Shown piece by piece: positions 40,219 to 49,645 of a stretch of 64,000 bases of DNA (its first letter is position 1; each line of letters begins with the position of its first letter). The DNA lies in the NCBI RefSeq assembly GCF_027925525.1, contig NZ_BSDJ01000011.1:1-64000 (forward strand), read 5' to 3'. The notes beneath the pieces are model-generated. The model searched no databases and was not told the DNA's origin. It was given only the letters and a program-made list of their open reading frames with translations. The translations under genes were made by a program, and so were the position numbers. The stretch comes from Paenibacillus tyrphae (lineage in GTDB: Bacteria > Bacillota > Bacilli > Paenibacillales > NBRC-103111).

Positions 40219-41055
40219 ATGAATTTCACGAAAATGCAAGGGTTAGGCAACGATTTTATCGTCTTGCACGGCCACAAGGAGCTTCCTACGGACGCATCCG
40301 GGCAAGCGATCCGGTTGTGCGACCGCCATTTCGGCATCGGCGCGGACGGTCTTGTCTACCTGCTTCCTTCGGCAAAAGCCGATTATATGATGCGAATCAT
40401 CAATTCCGACGGCTCGGAGGCGGAGCAATGCGGCAACGCCATCCGCTGTGCGGCCAAATATATTTACGATCACGAGCTTGTTCCCCGAGACAAGACGGAA
40501 CTGACGATCGAAACGATCGGAGCAGGGGCGCAGGCGGTGCAGCTGACGGTCAAGGAAGGGCGCGTCACTGCGGTACGCGTCGATATGGGCGCGCCGGTAT
40601 TGAATGGGCTCGAAGTTCCTACGATGATCGACGAGCCGCAGGTCATTGGGTATCCGGTCACCGTCGACGGACGCGAATTCCGGTTCACCGCCGTGTCGAT
40701 GGGCAACCCTCACTGCGTCATTTTTGTCGAGGACGCCGTCGGAACGGATCTGTACGCCTGGGGCCCAAAGCTCGAAACACACGCTTTGTTTCCACGTAAA
40801 ATTAATGTAGAGTTTGCGACGGTCCAAAGGCGCGATTACGCCGATATGCGGGTGTGGGAACGCGGTGCGGGTCCGACGCTTGCCTGTGGAACGGGCGCCT
40901 GCGCGACGCTGGTGGCCGGGGTGCTTACCGGACAAATGGACCGGGAAGCGGTCATTTCCTTAAAAGGCGGCGAGCTTCGGATCGAATGGAGCGAATCGAA
41001 TAATCATGTCTATATGACCGGACCGGCGGAAATCGTGTTTAAAGGAACGCTGTAA
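40219..41055 (+). CDS. dapF: Diaminopimelate epimerase
   Basis: A 278-residue cofactor-free epimerase converting LL- to meso-diaminopimelate for lysine and peptidoglycan. The two catalytic cysteines are in SEAEQCGNAIRC (near residue 73) and PTLACGTGACATLV (near 219). The start at 40219 follows GGGAG; the frame extends back to 40204. It is followed 8 bases later by the methionine/folate gene. It is not part of the equivalent region in B. subtilis. Confidence 0.95.
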   Translation: MNFTKMQGLGNDFIVLHGHKELPTDASGQAIRLCDRHFGIGADGLVYLLPSAKADYMMRIINSDGSEAEQCGNAIRCAAKYIYDHELVPRDKTELTIETIGAGAQAVQLTVKEGRVTAVRVDMGAPVLNGLEVPTMIDEPQVIGYPVTVDGREFRFTAVSMGNPHCVIFVEDAVGTDLYAWGPKLETHALFPRKINVEFATVQRRDYADMRVWERGAGPTLACGTGACATLVAGVLTGQMDREAVISLKGGELRIEWSESNNHVYMTGPAEIVFKGTL

Positions 41056-41063
41056 GGTCCATC

Positions 41064-42983
41064 ATGGAGAGAAGGGAGATGCCGTTGGTGAAACCGGATT
41101 TGCGAGAAGCTCTCAGACGTCAGGTGCTGGTAGGGGACGGGGCCATGGGTACGTACCTGTATCAGATGGGTTTTCCTGTCGGCATTTCTTATGAAGAATT
41201 AAATTTGTTGGAGCCCGATGTCATTATGGACGTGCATCGGCGCTATTACGAAGCCGGAGCGCGTTTAATCGAGACCAATACGTTCTCGGCGAACCGCGAA
41301 AAGCTGTCCAAATACGGGCTGGAGCAAGAGATGGAGGCGATCAACCGCGCCGGCGTCGAGCTGGCCAGAAAAGCGGTTGGAGACGACGCCTATGTTGTCG
41401 GCGCTATCGGCTCGATCCGGGCGGGCAAACGCAAAAATGTCCGCACCGTCAAGGTTAAGGAAGATTTGCGCGACCAAATCGAGGTGCTTGTCGATACGCC
41501 GGTGGATGGGCTGCTGCTCGAGTCGTTCTACGATCTGGAGGAAATGCTGATCGCTTTGAGGCTGATCCGCAAGGTCAGCGAGCTTCCGGTCATTTGCCAG
41601 TTTGCGACCGAAGGAACGGACTCGACGCATGACGGCATCCTGTTGACGGAAGCGTTCCGGAAACTGACGGCGGCCGGGGCGGACGTTGTCGGTTTCAACT
41701 GCCGGAGCGGTCCGAACGGGCTGATGCGTTCGCTCCAGCGGGTCGCCGGCATGGAGGGCGCGCCGCCATTCTCGGTGTTCCCGAACGCAGGGATCGCCGA
41801 CTATGTGGACGGACGCTACACCTATGCAGCGACTCCGGAATATTTCGGGGAAACCGCCCGGAAATTCGTCGACTTGGGAGCGCGCATTGTCGGCGGATGC
41901 TGCGGCACGACGCCCGAGCATATCGCCGCTATGGCGCAGTCGCTTCAGAACTATGCGCCCGACCCGGATGCTTTGCGCTTGCTGCAGGAAACCGGCGAGG
42001 GAAGCGAGACCGGCCGCATTGTGACGCGTCTGCAGCCCGTACCGACGCCTTCTGCTCCGGAGCCGAATCTCGCCGAGCTCGCGAAGGAGCGCTATACCGT
42101 CATCGTGGAGCTTGACCCGCCGCGCGATCTGGACATCGAGAAGTTCATGCAGGGGGCGCAGGCGCTCAAAAATGCCGGAGTCGACGCGTTGACGATGGCG
42201 GACAATTCGCTCGCCGTCACACGGATGAGCAACTTGGCGCTCGGCAGTCTGGTAAAAGAGAGAATCGGCATGAAGCCGCTCATTCACATCGCGTGCCGGG
42301 ATCGCAACATGATCGGTACCCAATCGCATATGATGGGGCTTCATGCGCTCGGCATCGACCATGTGCTGGCCGTGACAGGCGATCCGGCCAAATTCGGCGA
42401 TTTGCCGGGCTCGAGTTCCGTATACGATCTTACATCGTTCGAGATCATTCGGATGATCAAGCAACTGAACGAGGGAATCGCTTTTTCCGGCAAGTCGCTG
42501 AAGAAAAAAGCGAATTTCGTCGTCGGCGCCGCTTTCAATCCCAACGTCAAGCATTTGGATAAAGCGGTGCAGCGGCTTGAGCGCAAAATCGAGTCCGGTG
42601 CCGATTATATCATGACCCAGCCGGTCTATAATGCGGAGCTGATCGAGAAGATGTACGAGGCCACAAAGCATCTGGACGTTCCGATTTTCATCGGCATTAT
42701 GCCGCTCGCCAGCGGGGGCAACGCCGAATACCTGCATAACGAGGTTCCGGGCATTCAGCTATCGGACGAAGTCCGGCAGCGGATGAACGGGCTCAAGGGC
42801 GAGGAAGGACGGGCCATGGGCGTGCAGATCGCCAAGGAGCTTCTCGATGCGGCGATGCGTTATTTTAAAGGAATCTATCTGATGACGCCGTTCCTTGCCT
42901 ACGAGATGACCGTACAGCTGACGGAGTACGTTTGGGAGAAAGCGCATCGGCTTGATTCCCACTTGTACCCACTATCAAAATGA
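41064..42983 (+). CDS. Bifunctional homocysteine S-methyltransferase / methylenetetrahydrofolate reductase
   Basis: A 639-residue fusion like B. subtilis YitJ. The N-terminal half is a homocysteine methyltransferase (GDGAMGTYLY near 27; zinc cysteines in GFNCRSG near 213 and GGCCGTTPEH near 279). The C-terminal half, from about 340, is an MTHFR barrel (VIVELDPPRDLD, VTGDP near 440, and QPVYNAELIEKM near 520). Together they deliver a methyl group from folate for methionine. Start choice is uncertain: ATG 41064 has only AAGG, while AAGGGAG at 41072-41078 favours TTG 41085 or GTG 41088. No SAM riboswitch was seen ahead of it. Confidence 0.9.
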   Translation: MERREMPLVKPDLREALRRQVLVGDGAMGTYLYQMGFPVGISYEELNLLEPDVIMDVHRRYYEAGARLIETNTFSANREKLSKYGLEQEMEAINRAGVELARKAVGDDAYVVGAIGSIRAGKRKNVRTVKVKEDLRDQIEVLVDTPVDGLLLESFYDLEEMLIALRLIRKVSELPVICQFATEGTDSTHDGILLTEAFRKLTAAGADVVGFNCRSGPNGLMRSLQRVAGMEGAPPFSVFPNAGIADYVDGRYTYAATPEYFGETARKFVDLGARIVGGCCGTTPEHIAAMAQSLQNYAPDPDALRLLQETGEGSETGRIVTRLQPVPTPSAPEPNLAELAKERYTVIVELDPPRDLDIEKFMQGAQALKNAGVDALTMADNSLAVTRMSNLALGSLVKERIGMKPLIHIACRDRNMIGTQSHMMGLHALGIDHVLAVTGDPAKFGDLPGSSSVYDLTSFEIIRMIKQLNEGIAFSGKSLKKKANFVVGAAFNPNVKHLDKAVQRLERKIESGADYIMTQPVYNAELIEKMYEATKHLDVPIFIGIMPLASGGNAEYLHNEVPGIQLSDEVRQRMNGLKGEEGRAMGVQIAKELLDAAMRYFKGIYLMTPFLAYEMTVQLTEYVWEKAHRLDSHLYPLSK

Positions 42984-42997
42984 ATTAGAATAGGATA

Positions 42998-43894
42998 ATG
43001 GATGTGAAGGCCATGGTCATCAGTATGACCGGCTTCGGACAAGCCGCACGTACGACGGACGGCTTCCGGATCCAGATTGACCTGAAATCGGTCAATCACC
43101 GTTACTGCGAGATCGTGGTACGGATGCCCCGGGAATTTGCCCGTTACGAGAACGCGGTTAAAGCCGCCGTTCAGCAGCATGTAAGGCGCGGGCGTGTCGA
43201 TGCGTTCGTTACGGTCGAACGCGACCGCGACGTACCGCAAGCCGTCGAGATCGATTGGAGCTTGGCGATGGGCTATGTTCAGGCTGCCGAACAGCTGCGG
43301 GAGCGCTTATCCCTCAAGGACGAGCTGAGCCTGCGCGATTTGATTGCCATTCCCGGCCTGGTTGCGATCGGGCAGAATCAGGAGATGGCCGAGGAGCGGA
43401 TGGAAGCCGAGCTCGTTGCCTGCGCAGCCGAAGCGGCAAGGGAGCTTTCGGACATGCGCAAGAAGGAAGGCGCCTTTCTTCACAGCGATCTTCTGCAGCG
43501 TATCGGGACGATGGAGCATTATTGCAGCACAGCTTCGGGGATTGCGCCTCAAGTGGTCCATGACTATGCCGGCAAGCTCCGCGCCCGGATCGAAGAGCTT
43601 TTGCAGCAAGCGCCTCCGGACGAGCAGCGGCTTGCCATGGAGATCGCCGTTTTCGCCGACCGTGCCAGTATCGCCGAAGAGCTGACCCGTCTGCAAAGCC
43701 ACTGCAAGCAGTTCCGGGAACTGTTGAAATCTTCCGAGCCGGTGGGCCGCAAGCTCGATTTCCTCGTTCAAGAGATGAATCGGGAAGCGAATACGATCGG
43801 TTCCAAAGCGAATCACGCCCAGCTGGCCGCCGTGGTGGTCGACATGAAAGCGGAGCTCGAAAAAATGCGGGAGCAGATTCAAAATATCGAGTAA
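42998..43894 (+). CDS. YicC/YloC family endoribonuclease
   Basis: About 298 residues, matching the YicC/YloC family from SMTGFGQAA to the C-terminal IGSKANHAQLAAVVVDMKAELEKMREQIQNIE region. Hallmarks are LKSVNHRYCEIVVRMPR near 30 and REANTIGSKA near 260. Family members have endoribonuclease activity. The family usually begins M(I/V)xSMTG, so the true start may be the ATG at 43013, whose ribosome site is poor; 42998 is the upper limit. It is in the yloC position, followed by the inverted-repeat element and remA. Confidence 0.9.
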   Translation: MDVKAMVISMTGFGQAARTTDGFRIQIDLKSVNHRYCEIVVRMPREFARYENAVKAAVQQHVRRGRVDAFVTVERDRDVPQAVEIDWSLAMGYVQAAEQLRERLSLKDELSLRDLIAIPGLVAIGQNQEMAEERMEAELVACAAEAARELSDMRKKEGAFLHSDLLQRIGTMEHYCSTASGIAPQVVHDYAGKLRARIEELLQQAPPDEQRLAMEIAVFADRASIAEELTRLQSHCKQFRELLKSSEPVGRKLDFLVQEMNREANTIGSKANHAQLAAVVVDMKAELEKMREQIQNIE

Positions 43895-43905
43895 TTTTAG
43901 TAATT

Positions 43906-44145
43906 AACTCTTTCTTTTGAAATGATTTTTGTTTGTTGCGGTTGGCGGAGAACAGAGGATCTGCCGGAGCATATGCTTCCGATGCAGTTTTCCTTTGCGG
44001 AAAACTTGTAGTTTACGTGCCGCCTTTGAAATCGGGTTCTTACCACAAAGGAAGTTCATGAAGAACCCGATTTCAAGAGCGGCTGGAGGCAGATGCTGCT
44101 GATTCGCAGCCACTGACAAACAACCTCTCATTTTAAAAGAAAGTT
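43906..44145. repeat. 240-bp inverted-repeat element upstream of remA
   Basis: Imperfect terminal inverted repeats (AACTCTTTCTTTTGAAATGA at 43906-43925; TCATTTTAAAAGAAAGTT at 44128-44145) bound a region with nested inversions: TTGTTTGT/ACAAACAA, ATCTGCC (43959)/GGCAGAT (44088), a hairpin at 43986-44006 (AGTTTTCC/GGAAAACT), and a 16-bp perfect stem TTGAAATCGGGTTCTT / AAGAACCCGATTTCAA at about 44026-44076. No open frame is present. It could be a MITE-like element or a structured remA leader. Confidence 0.7.
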
Positions 44146-44164
44146 CCAGGGGGAACCTATAACA

Positions 44165-44425
44165 ATGGCGATCAAACTAATCAACATCGGTTTCGGGAAT
44201 ATCGTATCTGCGAATCGAATTATTTCCATTGTCAGCCCGGAATCGGCACCGATCAAACGGATCATCCAAGAAGCGCGCGACCGCCATATGCTGATCGATG
44301 CGACTTACGGTCGCCGCACCCGCGCCGTCATTATCACGGACAGCGATCATGTCATTTTGTCCGCGGTACAGCCGGAAACGGTGGCGCATCGACTTTCCAA
44401 TAAGGACGATGATCATGACGAGTAA
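44165..44425 (+). CDS. remA: RemA, extracellular matrix regulator (DUF370)
   Basis: An 86-residue DNA-binding protein of the RemA/YlzA family: [20 protein letters not shown], then [13 protein letters not shown] and the [18 protein letters not shown] core. In B. subtilis oligomeric RemA activates biofilm-matrix and osmoprotection genes. The ribosome site is GGGGG in a small GTTCC/GGAAC hairpin just ahead. It overlaps gmk by 11 bases (the gmk ATG lies inside the last codons). Confidence 0.95.
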   Translation: MAIKLINIGFGNIVSANRIISIVSPESAPIKRIIQEARDRHMLIDATYGRRTRAVIITDSDHVILSAVQPETVAHRLSNKDDDHDE

Positions 44426-45056
44426 TGTAGGTTATACTCCTGCGGATAAGGGAATTTTGATCGTGCTTTCCGGTCCTTCCGGCGTCGGCAAGGGTACCGT
44501 CTGTAAAGCGCTGCGGGGCTGTGCGCCGGATATTGTATATTCGGTTTCCGCAACAACGCGGGCTCCGCGGCAGGGCGAAGTGGATGGAGTCAATTATTTT
44601 TTTAAGAGCAGGGAACAATTCCAGCAAATGATCTCGCAGGACCAGATGCTGGAATGGGCGGAATACGTAGGCAATTATTACGGAACACCGCGCAAGTTCG
44701 TACAAGACACGCTGAACGCAGGCAAGGACATTATTTTGGAGATCGAAGTGCAGGGTGCGCTGAAGGTGAAGCAGAAGTTCCCGGAAGGGGTATTCATCTT
44801 TCTGCTGCCACCGTCGCTGCCGGAGCTTGAAAGCCGCATCGTCGGACGCGGTACAGAATCCGAGGAAACGATTCGCAGCCGTATGTCGGTGGCGGTCGAC
44901 GAGATCGCGATGATGGAGCATTACGATTACGCTATCGTCAACGATCAAGTAGATCTCGCCTGTTCCCGTATCCGCAGCATTCTGACAGCGGAGCACTGCC
45001 GCAAAGACCGGATGGTTTCCAAAATTCAACACTGGATGGCTGAGGTGAAAAAATAA
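44415..45056 (+). CDS. gmk: Guanylate kinase
   Basis: A 213-residue enzyme phosphorylating GMP/dGMP. The P-loop is [12 protein letters not shown] near residue 19; [19 protein letters not shown] near 43 is the GMP-binding segment, and [12 protein letters not shown] near 110. The start was placed at the ATG 44415, inside the remA end, with AAGGA 10 bases earlier; the longer frame back to 44298 runs through remA. It is followed by rpoZ after one base. Confidence 0.97.
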   Translation: MTSNVGYTPADKGILIVLSGPSGVGKGTVCKALRGCAPDIVYSVSATTRAPRQGEVDGVNYFFKSREQFQQMISQDQMLEWAEYVGNYYGTPRKFVQDTLNAGKDIILEIEVQGALKVKQKFPEGVFIFLLPPSLPELESRIVGRGTESEETIRSRMSVAVDEIAMMEHYDYAIVNDQVDLACSRIRSILTAEHCRKDRMVSKIQHWMAEVKK

Positions 45057-45057
45057 C

Positions 45058-45273
45058 ATGTTGTATCCTTCAATCGACAAGCTTTTGGACAAGGTAGATA
45101 GCAAGTATTCGCTCGTAGTAGCGGCCGCCAAGCGGGCGCGCATGCTGCGTGACGGTTCCAAAACTGAAGTAAAGCAAAAGAAGTCGCATAAATATGTAGG
45201 TCTGGCTCTGGAAGAAATCTATGAAGACCATATTTCCTACGAGAAATTGCAAAACAAAGAGTCCTTAAAGTAA
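45058..45273 (+). CDS. rpoZ: RNA polymerase omega subunit
   Basis: A 71-residue omega subunit: [25 protein letters not shown] at the N-terminus and [10 protein letters not shown] near residue 47. It supports assembly of the beta' subunit. It directly follows gmk; a short hairpin with a T run lies behind. Confidence 0.96.
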   Translation: MLYPSIDKLLDKVDSKYSLVVAAAKRARMLRDGSKTEVKQKKSHKYVGLALEEIYEDHISYEKLQNKESLK

Positions 45274-45275
45274 AC

Positions 45276-45302
45276 AACAACCCTCGTGGTTGTTATTTTT
45301 TT
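45276..45302 (+). terminator. Hairpin between rpoZ and coaBC
   Basis: AACAACC and GGTTGTT over a CTCGT loop, then ATTTTTTTT. The stem is short (7 bp), so read-through into coaBC is likely partial. Confidence 0.6.
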
Positions 45303-45348
45303 CGCAAGGATACGATTCATTGCCCGTAAGGGAAAGGAGCGAAGCCCC

Positions 45349-46554
45349 ATGTTGAACGGAAAAACGGTCTTGCTCGGGGTAAGCGGCGGCATTGCCGCTT
45401 ACAAAGCGGCGGCGGTATGCAGCAAGCTGACGCAGGCGGGAGCTGACGTGCGTGTGATCATGACGGAATCGGCAACCAAATTTGTAGCGCCGCTGACGTT
45501 TCAAACGTTGTCGAGACACGACGTCATCGTCGATACGTTCGACGAAAAGGACGCTTCCGTCGTATCTCATATTGATCTGGCCGACAGGGCGGACGTCGTC
45601 GTGATCGCCCCGGCCACCGCCAATGTCATCGGCAAAATTGCGCTGGGCCTCGCCGACGATATGCTCAGCACGACGCTATTGGCCACCACGGCGCCGATTC
45701 TCGTTGCTCCCGCCATGAACGTACATATGTATGCGCACCCTGCGGTACAGGCCAACATGCAGAAGCTTGCGGAACGCGGCGTCCGGTTCATCGAGCCCGG
45801 CACGGGGCAGCTGGCTTGCGGCTATGTGGGCAAGGGCCGCCTGGCGGAGCCGGAAGAGATTGTGGCTGCGGTCGAACGGTTTTTCCAAGAGAAACGGCTG
45901 CTTGAAGGGAAGCGTGTTCTGGTAACGGCCGGCGCGACGGTGGAACGGATCGACCCCGTGCGGTACTTGACCAACGATTCCTCGGGCAAAATGGGCTACG
46001 CGATCGCCGAGGAAGCGCAGCGGATGGGGGCAAACGTAACGCTCGTCACGGGTAAAGCTTCGATTGCCGCACCTGCCGGCGTGACCGTGGTCAAAGTCGA
46101 ATCCACGGTGGAGATGATGGAAGCGGTCCTTTCCCGGCTGCCCGAGCAGGATGTAATTATTAAGGCGGCGGCTGTGGCTGATTACCGGCCTGCGGAGCAG
46201 GCGGAGCACAAAATCAAGAAAAACGAAGACGAAATGACGATGCGGCTGGTGAAAAATCCGGATATCTCGCAAGCGGTCGGCGAACGGAAGAAGCCGTCGC
46301 AGCTTCTCGTCGGATTTGCAGCTGAAACGCAGCATTTGGAGACGTTTGCGCAGGAAAAGCTGAAGAAGAAGCGCTGCGATCTGTTGGTAGCCAACGACGT
46401 GACGATGGAAGGCGCTGGCTTCGGCACGGATACGAACGTCGTACGGATTTATGATTCCGGGGGGCTGGTTGAAGCGCTGCCTCTGATGTCGAAAGGACAA
46501 GTCGCGGCCAGATTGCTCGCGCTAGTTGCGGATCGTCTCGGAAAGGAGAGATGA
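45349..46554 (+). CDS. coaBC: Phosphopantothenoylcysteine synthase/decarboxylase
   Basis: A 401-residue bifunctional coenzyme A biosynthesis enzyme. The N-terminal flavin decarboxylase begins LLGVSGGIAAYKAA and has the catalytic His segment (SHIDLADRADVVVIAPATAN near 75) and PAMNVHMY near 122. The C-terminal synthase begins VLVTAGATVERIDPVRYLTNDSSGKMG (from about 190). AAGGAGC precedes the ATG. priA starts 7 bases after its stop. Confidence 0.96.
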   Translation: MLNGKTVLLGVSGGIAAYKAAAVCSKLTQAGADVRVIMTESATKFVAPLTFQTLSRHDVIVDTFDEKDASVVSHIDLADRADVVVIAPATANVIGKIALGLADDMLSTTLLATTAPILVAPAMNVHMYAHPAVQANMQKLAERGVRFIEPGTGQLACGYVGKGRLAEPEEIVAAVERFFQEKRLLEGKRVLVTAGATVERIDPVRYLTNDSSGKMGYAIAEEAQRMGANVTLVTGKASIAAPAGVTVVKVESTVEMMEAVLSRLPEQDVIIKAAAVADYRPAEQAEHKIKKNEDEMTMRLVKNPDISQAVGERKKPSQLLVGFAAETQHLETFAQEKLKKKRCDLLVANDVTMEGAGFGTDTNVVRIYDSGGLVEALPLMSKGQVAARLLALVADRLGKER

Positions 46555-46561
46555 CCGACGA

Positions 46562-49066
46562 ATGTACGCCAAAGTCATTGTGGATGTCCCGGCCCGGCCT
46601 ACGAACCGGGCATTTGACTATATTGTGCCGGAAATGATGCAGGACTACATCGCCGTAGGGAGCCGTGTAGGCGTTCCCTTCGGCCCGCGGACCGTACAGG
46701 GGTTTGTCGTGGAGCTTCACGATGGAACCGACCTTGACCCGGAGAAGCTGAAGCCGATCCGTCAGACGTTGGACGTCACTCCCCCGCTAACTCCCGAGCT
46801 GGTAAAGCTGGGCCGCTGGATCAGCCGAACATATCTTTGCCACGAAATTATTGCGTTGCAAGCGATGATCCCCGGCGCGCTTAAGGCCAAATACGAACGG
46901 CATGTTAAGGCGGCCGATGACCTGGAGAACGAAGAAAAGCAGCCGGAGCTGCTGCCTCTGCTCCTCCCCGAGCAGGAAGAAATCCTCGCTTATGTCCGCA
47001 AGCACGAATCGGTCGAGCTGGAATCGCTCCTGCAAACATTTTCGGAAAAAGGCGCACTGATCAAGCAGCTGCTGGAGGACGGCCGGCTGACGGAAATTCA
47101 AATGGTCAAAGATCGGATGTCTACGAAAAAAGCGCTGTATGTGTTTCCGCCGAACGATCCCGATCAGATGGAAGCGTGGCAAGCCGAACTACCGGCCCGT
47201 GCGGCCAAGCAAAAGCAGGTGCTCGCTTTTCTGCAGGAGCATCCCGAGCCGATCAAGTTGACGGAGCTTCTGACGAAGCTCCAAATCACCGCTGCAGCGG
47301 TCAAGGGGCTCGTCGAACGAGGCTGGCTTCGGCTGGAGGAAACCGAAGTACAGCGCGATCCCTATGCGTCGCGGACCTTTAAGCCGACCTCGCCGCTCCC
47401 GCTGACGCCCGAGCAGCAATCGGTGTTCGAACGGATCAGAGAAGCGGCGCAAGGACGGACGCGGCGCGTCTTTTTGCTGCACGGCGTGACCGGCAGCGGC
47501 AAGACGGAGGTCTATCTCCAGTCCATCCAATCCTGCTTGGATCAAGGCCGCGAAGCGATTGTGCTCGTGCCGGAAATTTCGCTAACGCCCCAGATGGTCG
47601 AACGGTTCAAAGGAAGGTTCGGCAACCGGGTCGCCGTACTGCACAGCCGTCTCTCCAACGGAGAACGCTATGACGAATGGCGCAAAATCGTGCGCCGGGA
47701 AGTCAGCGTTGTGATCGGCGCGCGCTCGGCGATTTTTGCGCCATTTACGAATATTGGACTCATAATTATCGATGAAGAACACGAATCAACCTATAAGCAG
47801 GAAGAAAGCCCGAAATATCATGCCCGTGATGTCGCGATCGCCCGGGCGGGCGAACATGGAGCCTCGGTCGTACTGGGTTCCGCTACGCCTTCGCTGGAAA
47901 GCATGTACCGGGCTTCCGTCGAGGCCACGGCTTTAGCAACCCCGGATCGTCCGGCATTCGAATTGCTCTCCATGCCTTCGCGCGTCGAGGGAAGGCCGCT
48001 GCCGCGGGTGAACATCGTCGATATGCGCGAGGAACTGAAAAACGGCAACCGGTCGATGTTCAGCCGCGCCTTGTATAAAGCGATCGAAGATCGGTTACAC
48101 AAGAAGGAACAGGTCGTCCTGCTGCTGAACCGGCGCGGGTACGCCACGTTCGTCATGTGCCGCACCTGCGGCTATGTCGCGGATTGTCCGCATTGCGATA
48201 TCTCGCTGACGTACCATCAAAGCTCCAAGGCGATCCGCTGTCATTACTGCGGCTACGCGGAGCGTGAATTGGCCGTCTGTCCAGATTGCGGCAGCGAGCA
48301 TATCCGCCACTTCGGCACGGGAACGCAGCGGGTCGAGGAGGAGCTCGGCAAGTTGTTTCCCGGCATTCGCGTCATTCGCATGGACGTCGACACGACGACG
48401 GAAAAGGGCTCGCACGAAAAATGGCTCACGATGTTCCGCAACCGTCAGGCCGACGTGCTCCTCGGAACGCAAATGGTCGCTAAGGGGCTTGATTTTCCTT
48501 ACGTGACGCTCGTCGGCGCGCTAGCTGCCGATTCCGTTCTGAACCTGCCCGATTTCCGCGCAGCCGAACGGTCGTTCCAGCTGCTGACGCAGGTGGCGGG
48601 ACGCGCCGGGCGGCACGAGCTGCCTGGCGAGGTGTTCGTGCAAACGTACACGCCGGAGCATTACAGCATTATGAGCGCGAGCAAGCATGATTATATGGGC
48701 TTTATGCGCAAAGAGATGCTGATGCGCAAGCTGCATAATTACCCGCCGTTTCACCGGCTGGTTTTGATTACGCTGTCGCACGAGCAGGTACAGCTGCTGC
48801 TTCGCGCAGGCGAAATGCTCGCTTCCCGTCTCAAGGAGCTGGCGCAGACGATGCAGGCGGACGGAACCGAGCTGGAGGTGCTGGGGCCCGTCGCTTCGCC
48901 GATCTCAAGGATCAAAGATAGATATCGGTTTCAATGCATGATAAAATATCGGGGAGAGACGGACATCTCCGCCTTGGTGCAGAAAGCGGCCGCCGTGCTT
49001 GACGATATCGCGAAGCAGCAAAAGCTGACGGTGTCGATCGATGTCGATCCCCAAGTATTAATGTAA
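46562..49066 (+). CDS. priA: Primosomal protein N' (replication restart helicase PriA)
   Basis: An 834-residue helicase reloading the replisome at stalled forks. N-terminal DNA 3'-end-binding domain (AKVIVDVPARPTNRAFDYIVP), a winged helix region, Walker A GVTGSGKTEVY near 310, DEEH near 408, and a zinc region with eight cysteines (CRTCGYVADCPHCD to CPDCGSEH, about 535-575), then motif VI QVAGRAGRHELPG near 675. It overlaps no gene but is packed 7 bases after coaBC. Confidence 0.97.
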   Translation: MYAKVIVDVPARPTNRAFDYIVPEMMQDYIAVGSRVGVPFGPRTVQGFVVELHDGTDLDPEKLKPIRQTLDVTPPLTPELVKLGRWISRTYLCHEIIALQAMIPGALKAKYERHVKAADDLENEEKQPELLPLLLPEQEEILAYVRKHESVELESLLQTFSEKGALIKQLLEDGRLTEIQMVKDRMSTKKALYVFPPNDPDQMEAWQAELPARAAKQKQVLAFLQEHPEPIKLTELLTKLQITAAAVKGLVERGWLRLEETEVQRDPYASRTFKPTSPLPLTPEQQSVFERIREAAQGRTRRVFLLHGVTGSGKTEVYLQSIQSCLDQGREAIVLVPEISLTPQMVERFKGRFGNRVAVLHSRLSNGERYDEWRKIVRREVSVVIGARSAIFAPFTNIGLIIIDEEHESTYKQEESPKYHARDVAIARAGEHGASVVLGSATPSLESMYRASVEATALATPDRPAFELLSMPSRVEGRPLPRVNIVDMREELKNGNRSMFSRALYKAIEDRLHKKEQVVLLLNRRGYATFVMCRTCGYVADCPHCDISLTYHQSSKAIRCHYCGYAERELAVCPDCGSEHIRHFGTGTQRVEEELGKLFPGIRVIRMDVDTTTEKGSHEKWLTMFRNRQADVLLGTQMVAKGLDFPYVTLVGALAADSVLNLPDFRAAERSFQLLTQVAGRAGRHELPGEVFVQTYTPEHYSIMSASKHDYMGFMRKEMLMRKLHNYPPFHRLVLITLSHEQVQLLLRAGEMLASRLKELAQTMQADGTELEVLGPVASPISRIKDRYRFQCMIKYRGETDISALVQKAAAVLDDIAKQQKLTVSIDVDPQVLM

Positions 49067-49162
49067 GTGCAACCGGCCCGTGTGGCCGGAATATACATAA
49101 CGTATCAGTCCGGCTGTGAAAAGCCGGTTCATTCTCTTGAACTGAAAAGGATGGTGCACGAA

Positions 49163-49645
49163 ATGGCAATCAAAATTATCGTGAAGGACCCGGACCCGGT
49201 GCTGCGTGAAAAATGCAAGCCCGTTCCTAAAATTACGCCGAACATTCATAAGCTGCTGAACGATATGGCGGATACGATGTACGATGCGGAGGGCGTAGGA
49301 CTGGCCGCGCCGCAGATCGGCATTCTCAAGCGGGTCATCGTCATGGACGTCGGCGATGAGCATGGCTTGATCGAGCTGATCAATCCGGAGATCATTGAAC
49401 GGGAAGGGGAACAGTTCGGACCGGAGGGCTGCTTAAGCATTCCCGGATTTACGGGCGATGTGAAGCGGGCTGCCCGAGTGAAGGTCAAGGGCCTCAACCG
49501 CGACGGCGAAGAGATCGTTATCGAAGGGACCGAACTGCTGGCCCGCTGCATCCAGCATGAGGTGGATCATTTAAACGGGGTGCTGTATACGGACTTGGCG
49601 GAAAAAATGTATCGCAGCGAGCAAGAGGATCGTGATGACGCATGA
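49163..49645 (+). CDS. def: Peptide deformylase
   Basis: A 160-residue iron/zinc hydrolase removing the formyl group from nascent chains. The three motifs are [10 protein letters not shown] near 42, EGCLSIPG near 88 and [12 protein letters not shown] near 130. The open frame reaches 49067, but the family start is [15 protein letters not shown] at 49163, behind AAAAGGATGG. The 96-base spacer after priA contains a CCGGCT/AGCCGG hairpin. Its stop overlaps the fmt start (ATGA). Confidence 0.96.
   Translation: MAIKIIVKDPDPVLREKCKPVPKITPNIHKLLNDMADTMYDAEGVGLAAPQIGILKRVIVMDVGDEHGLIELINPEIIEREGEQFGPEGCLSIPGFTGDVKRAARVKVKGLNRDGEEIVIEGTELLARCIQHEVDHLNGVLYTDLAEKMYRSEQEDRDDA

Noticed and set aside
41056..41090. 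SAM or cobalamin riboswitch ahead of the methionine gene
   Set aside because: Only 8 bases separate it from dapF, so there is no room for a riboswitch.
41265..42737. 490-codon open frame on the minus strand
   Set aside because: Antisense of the homocysteine methyltransferase/MTHFR gene; GC-rich coding DNA commonly gives such long shadows.
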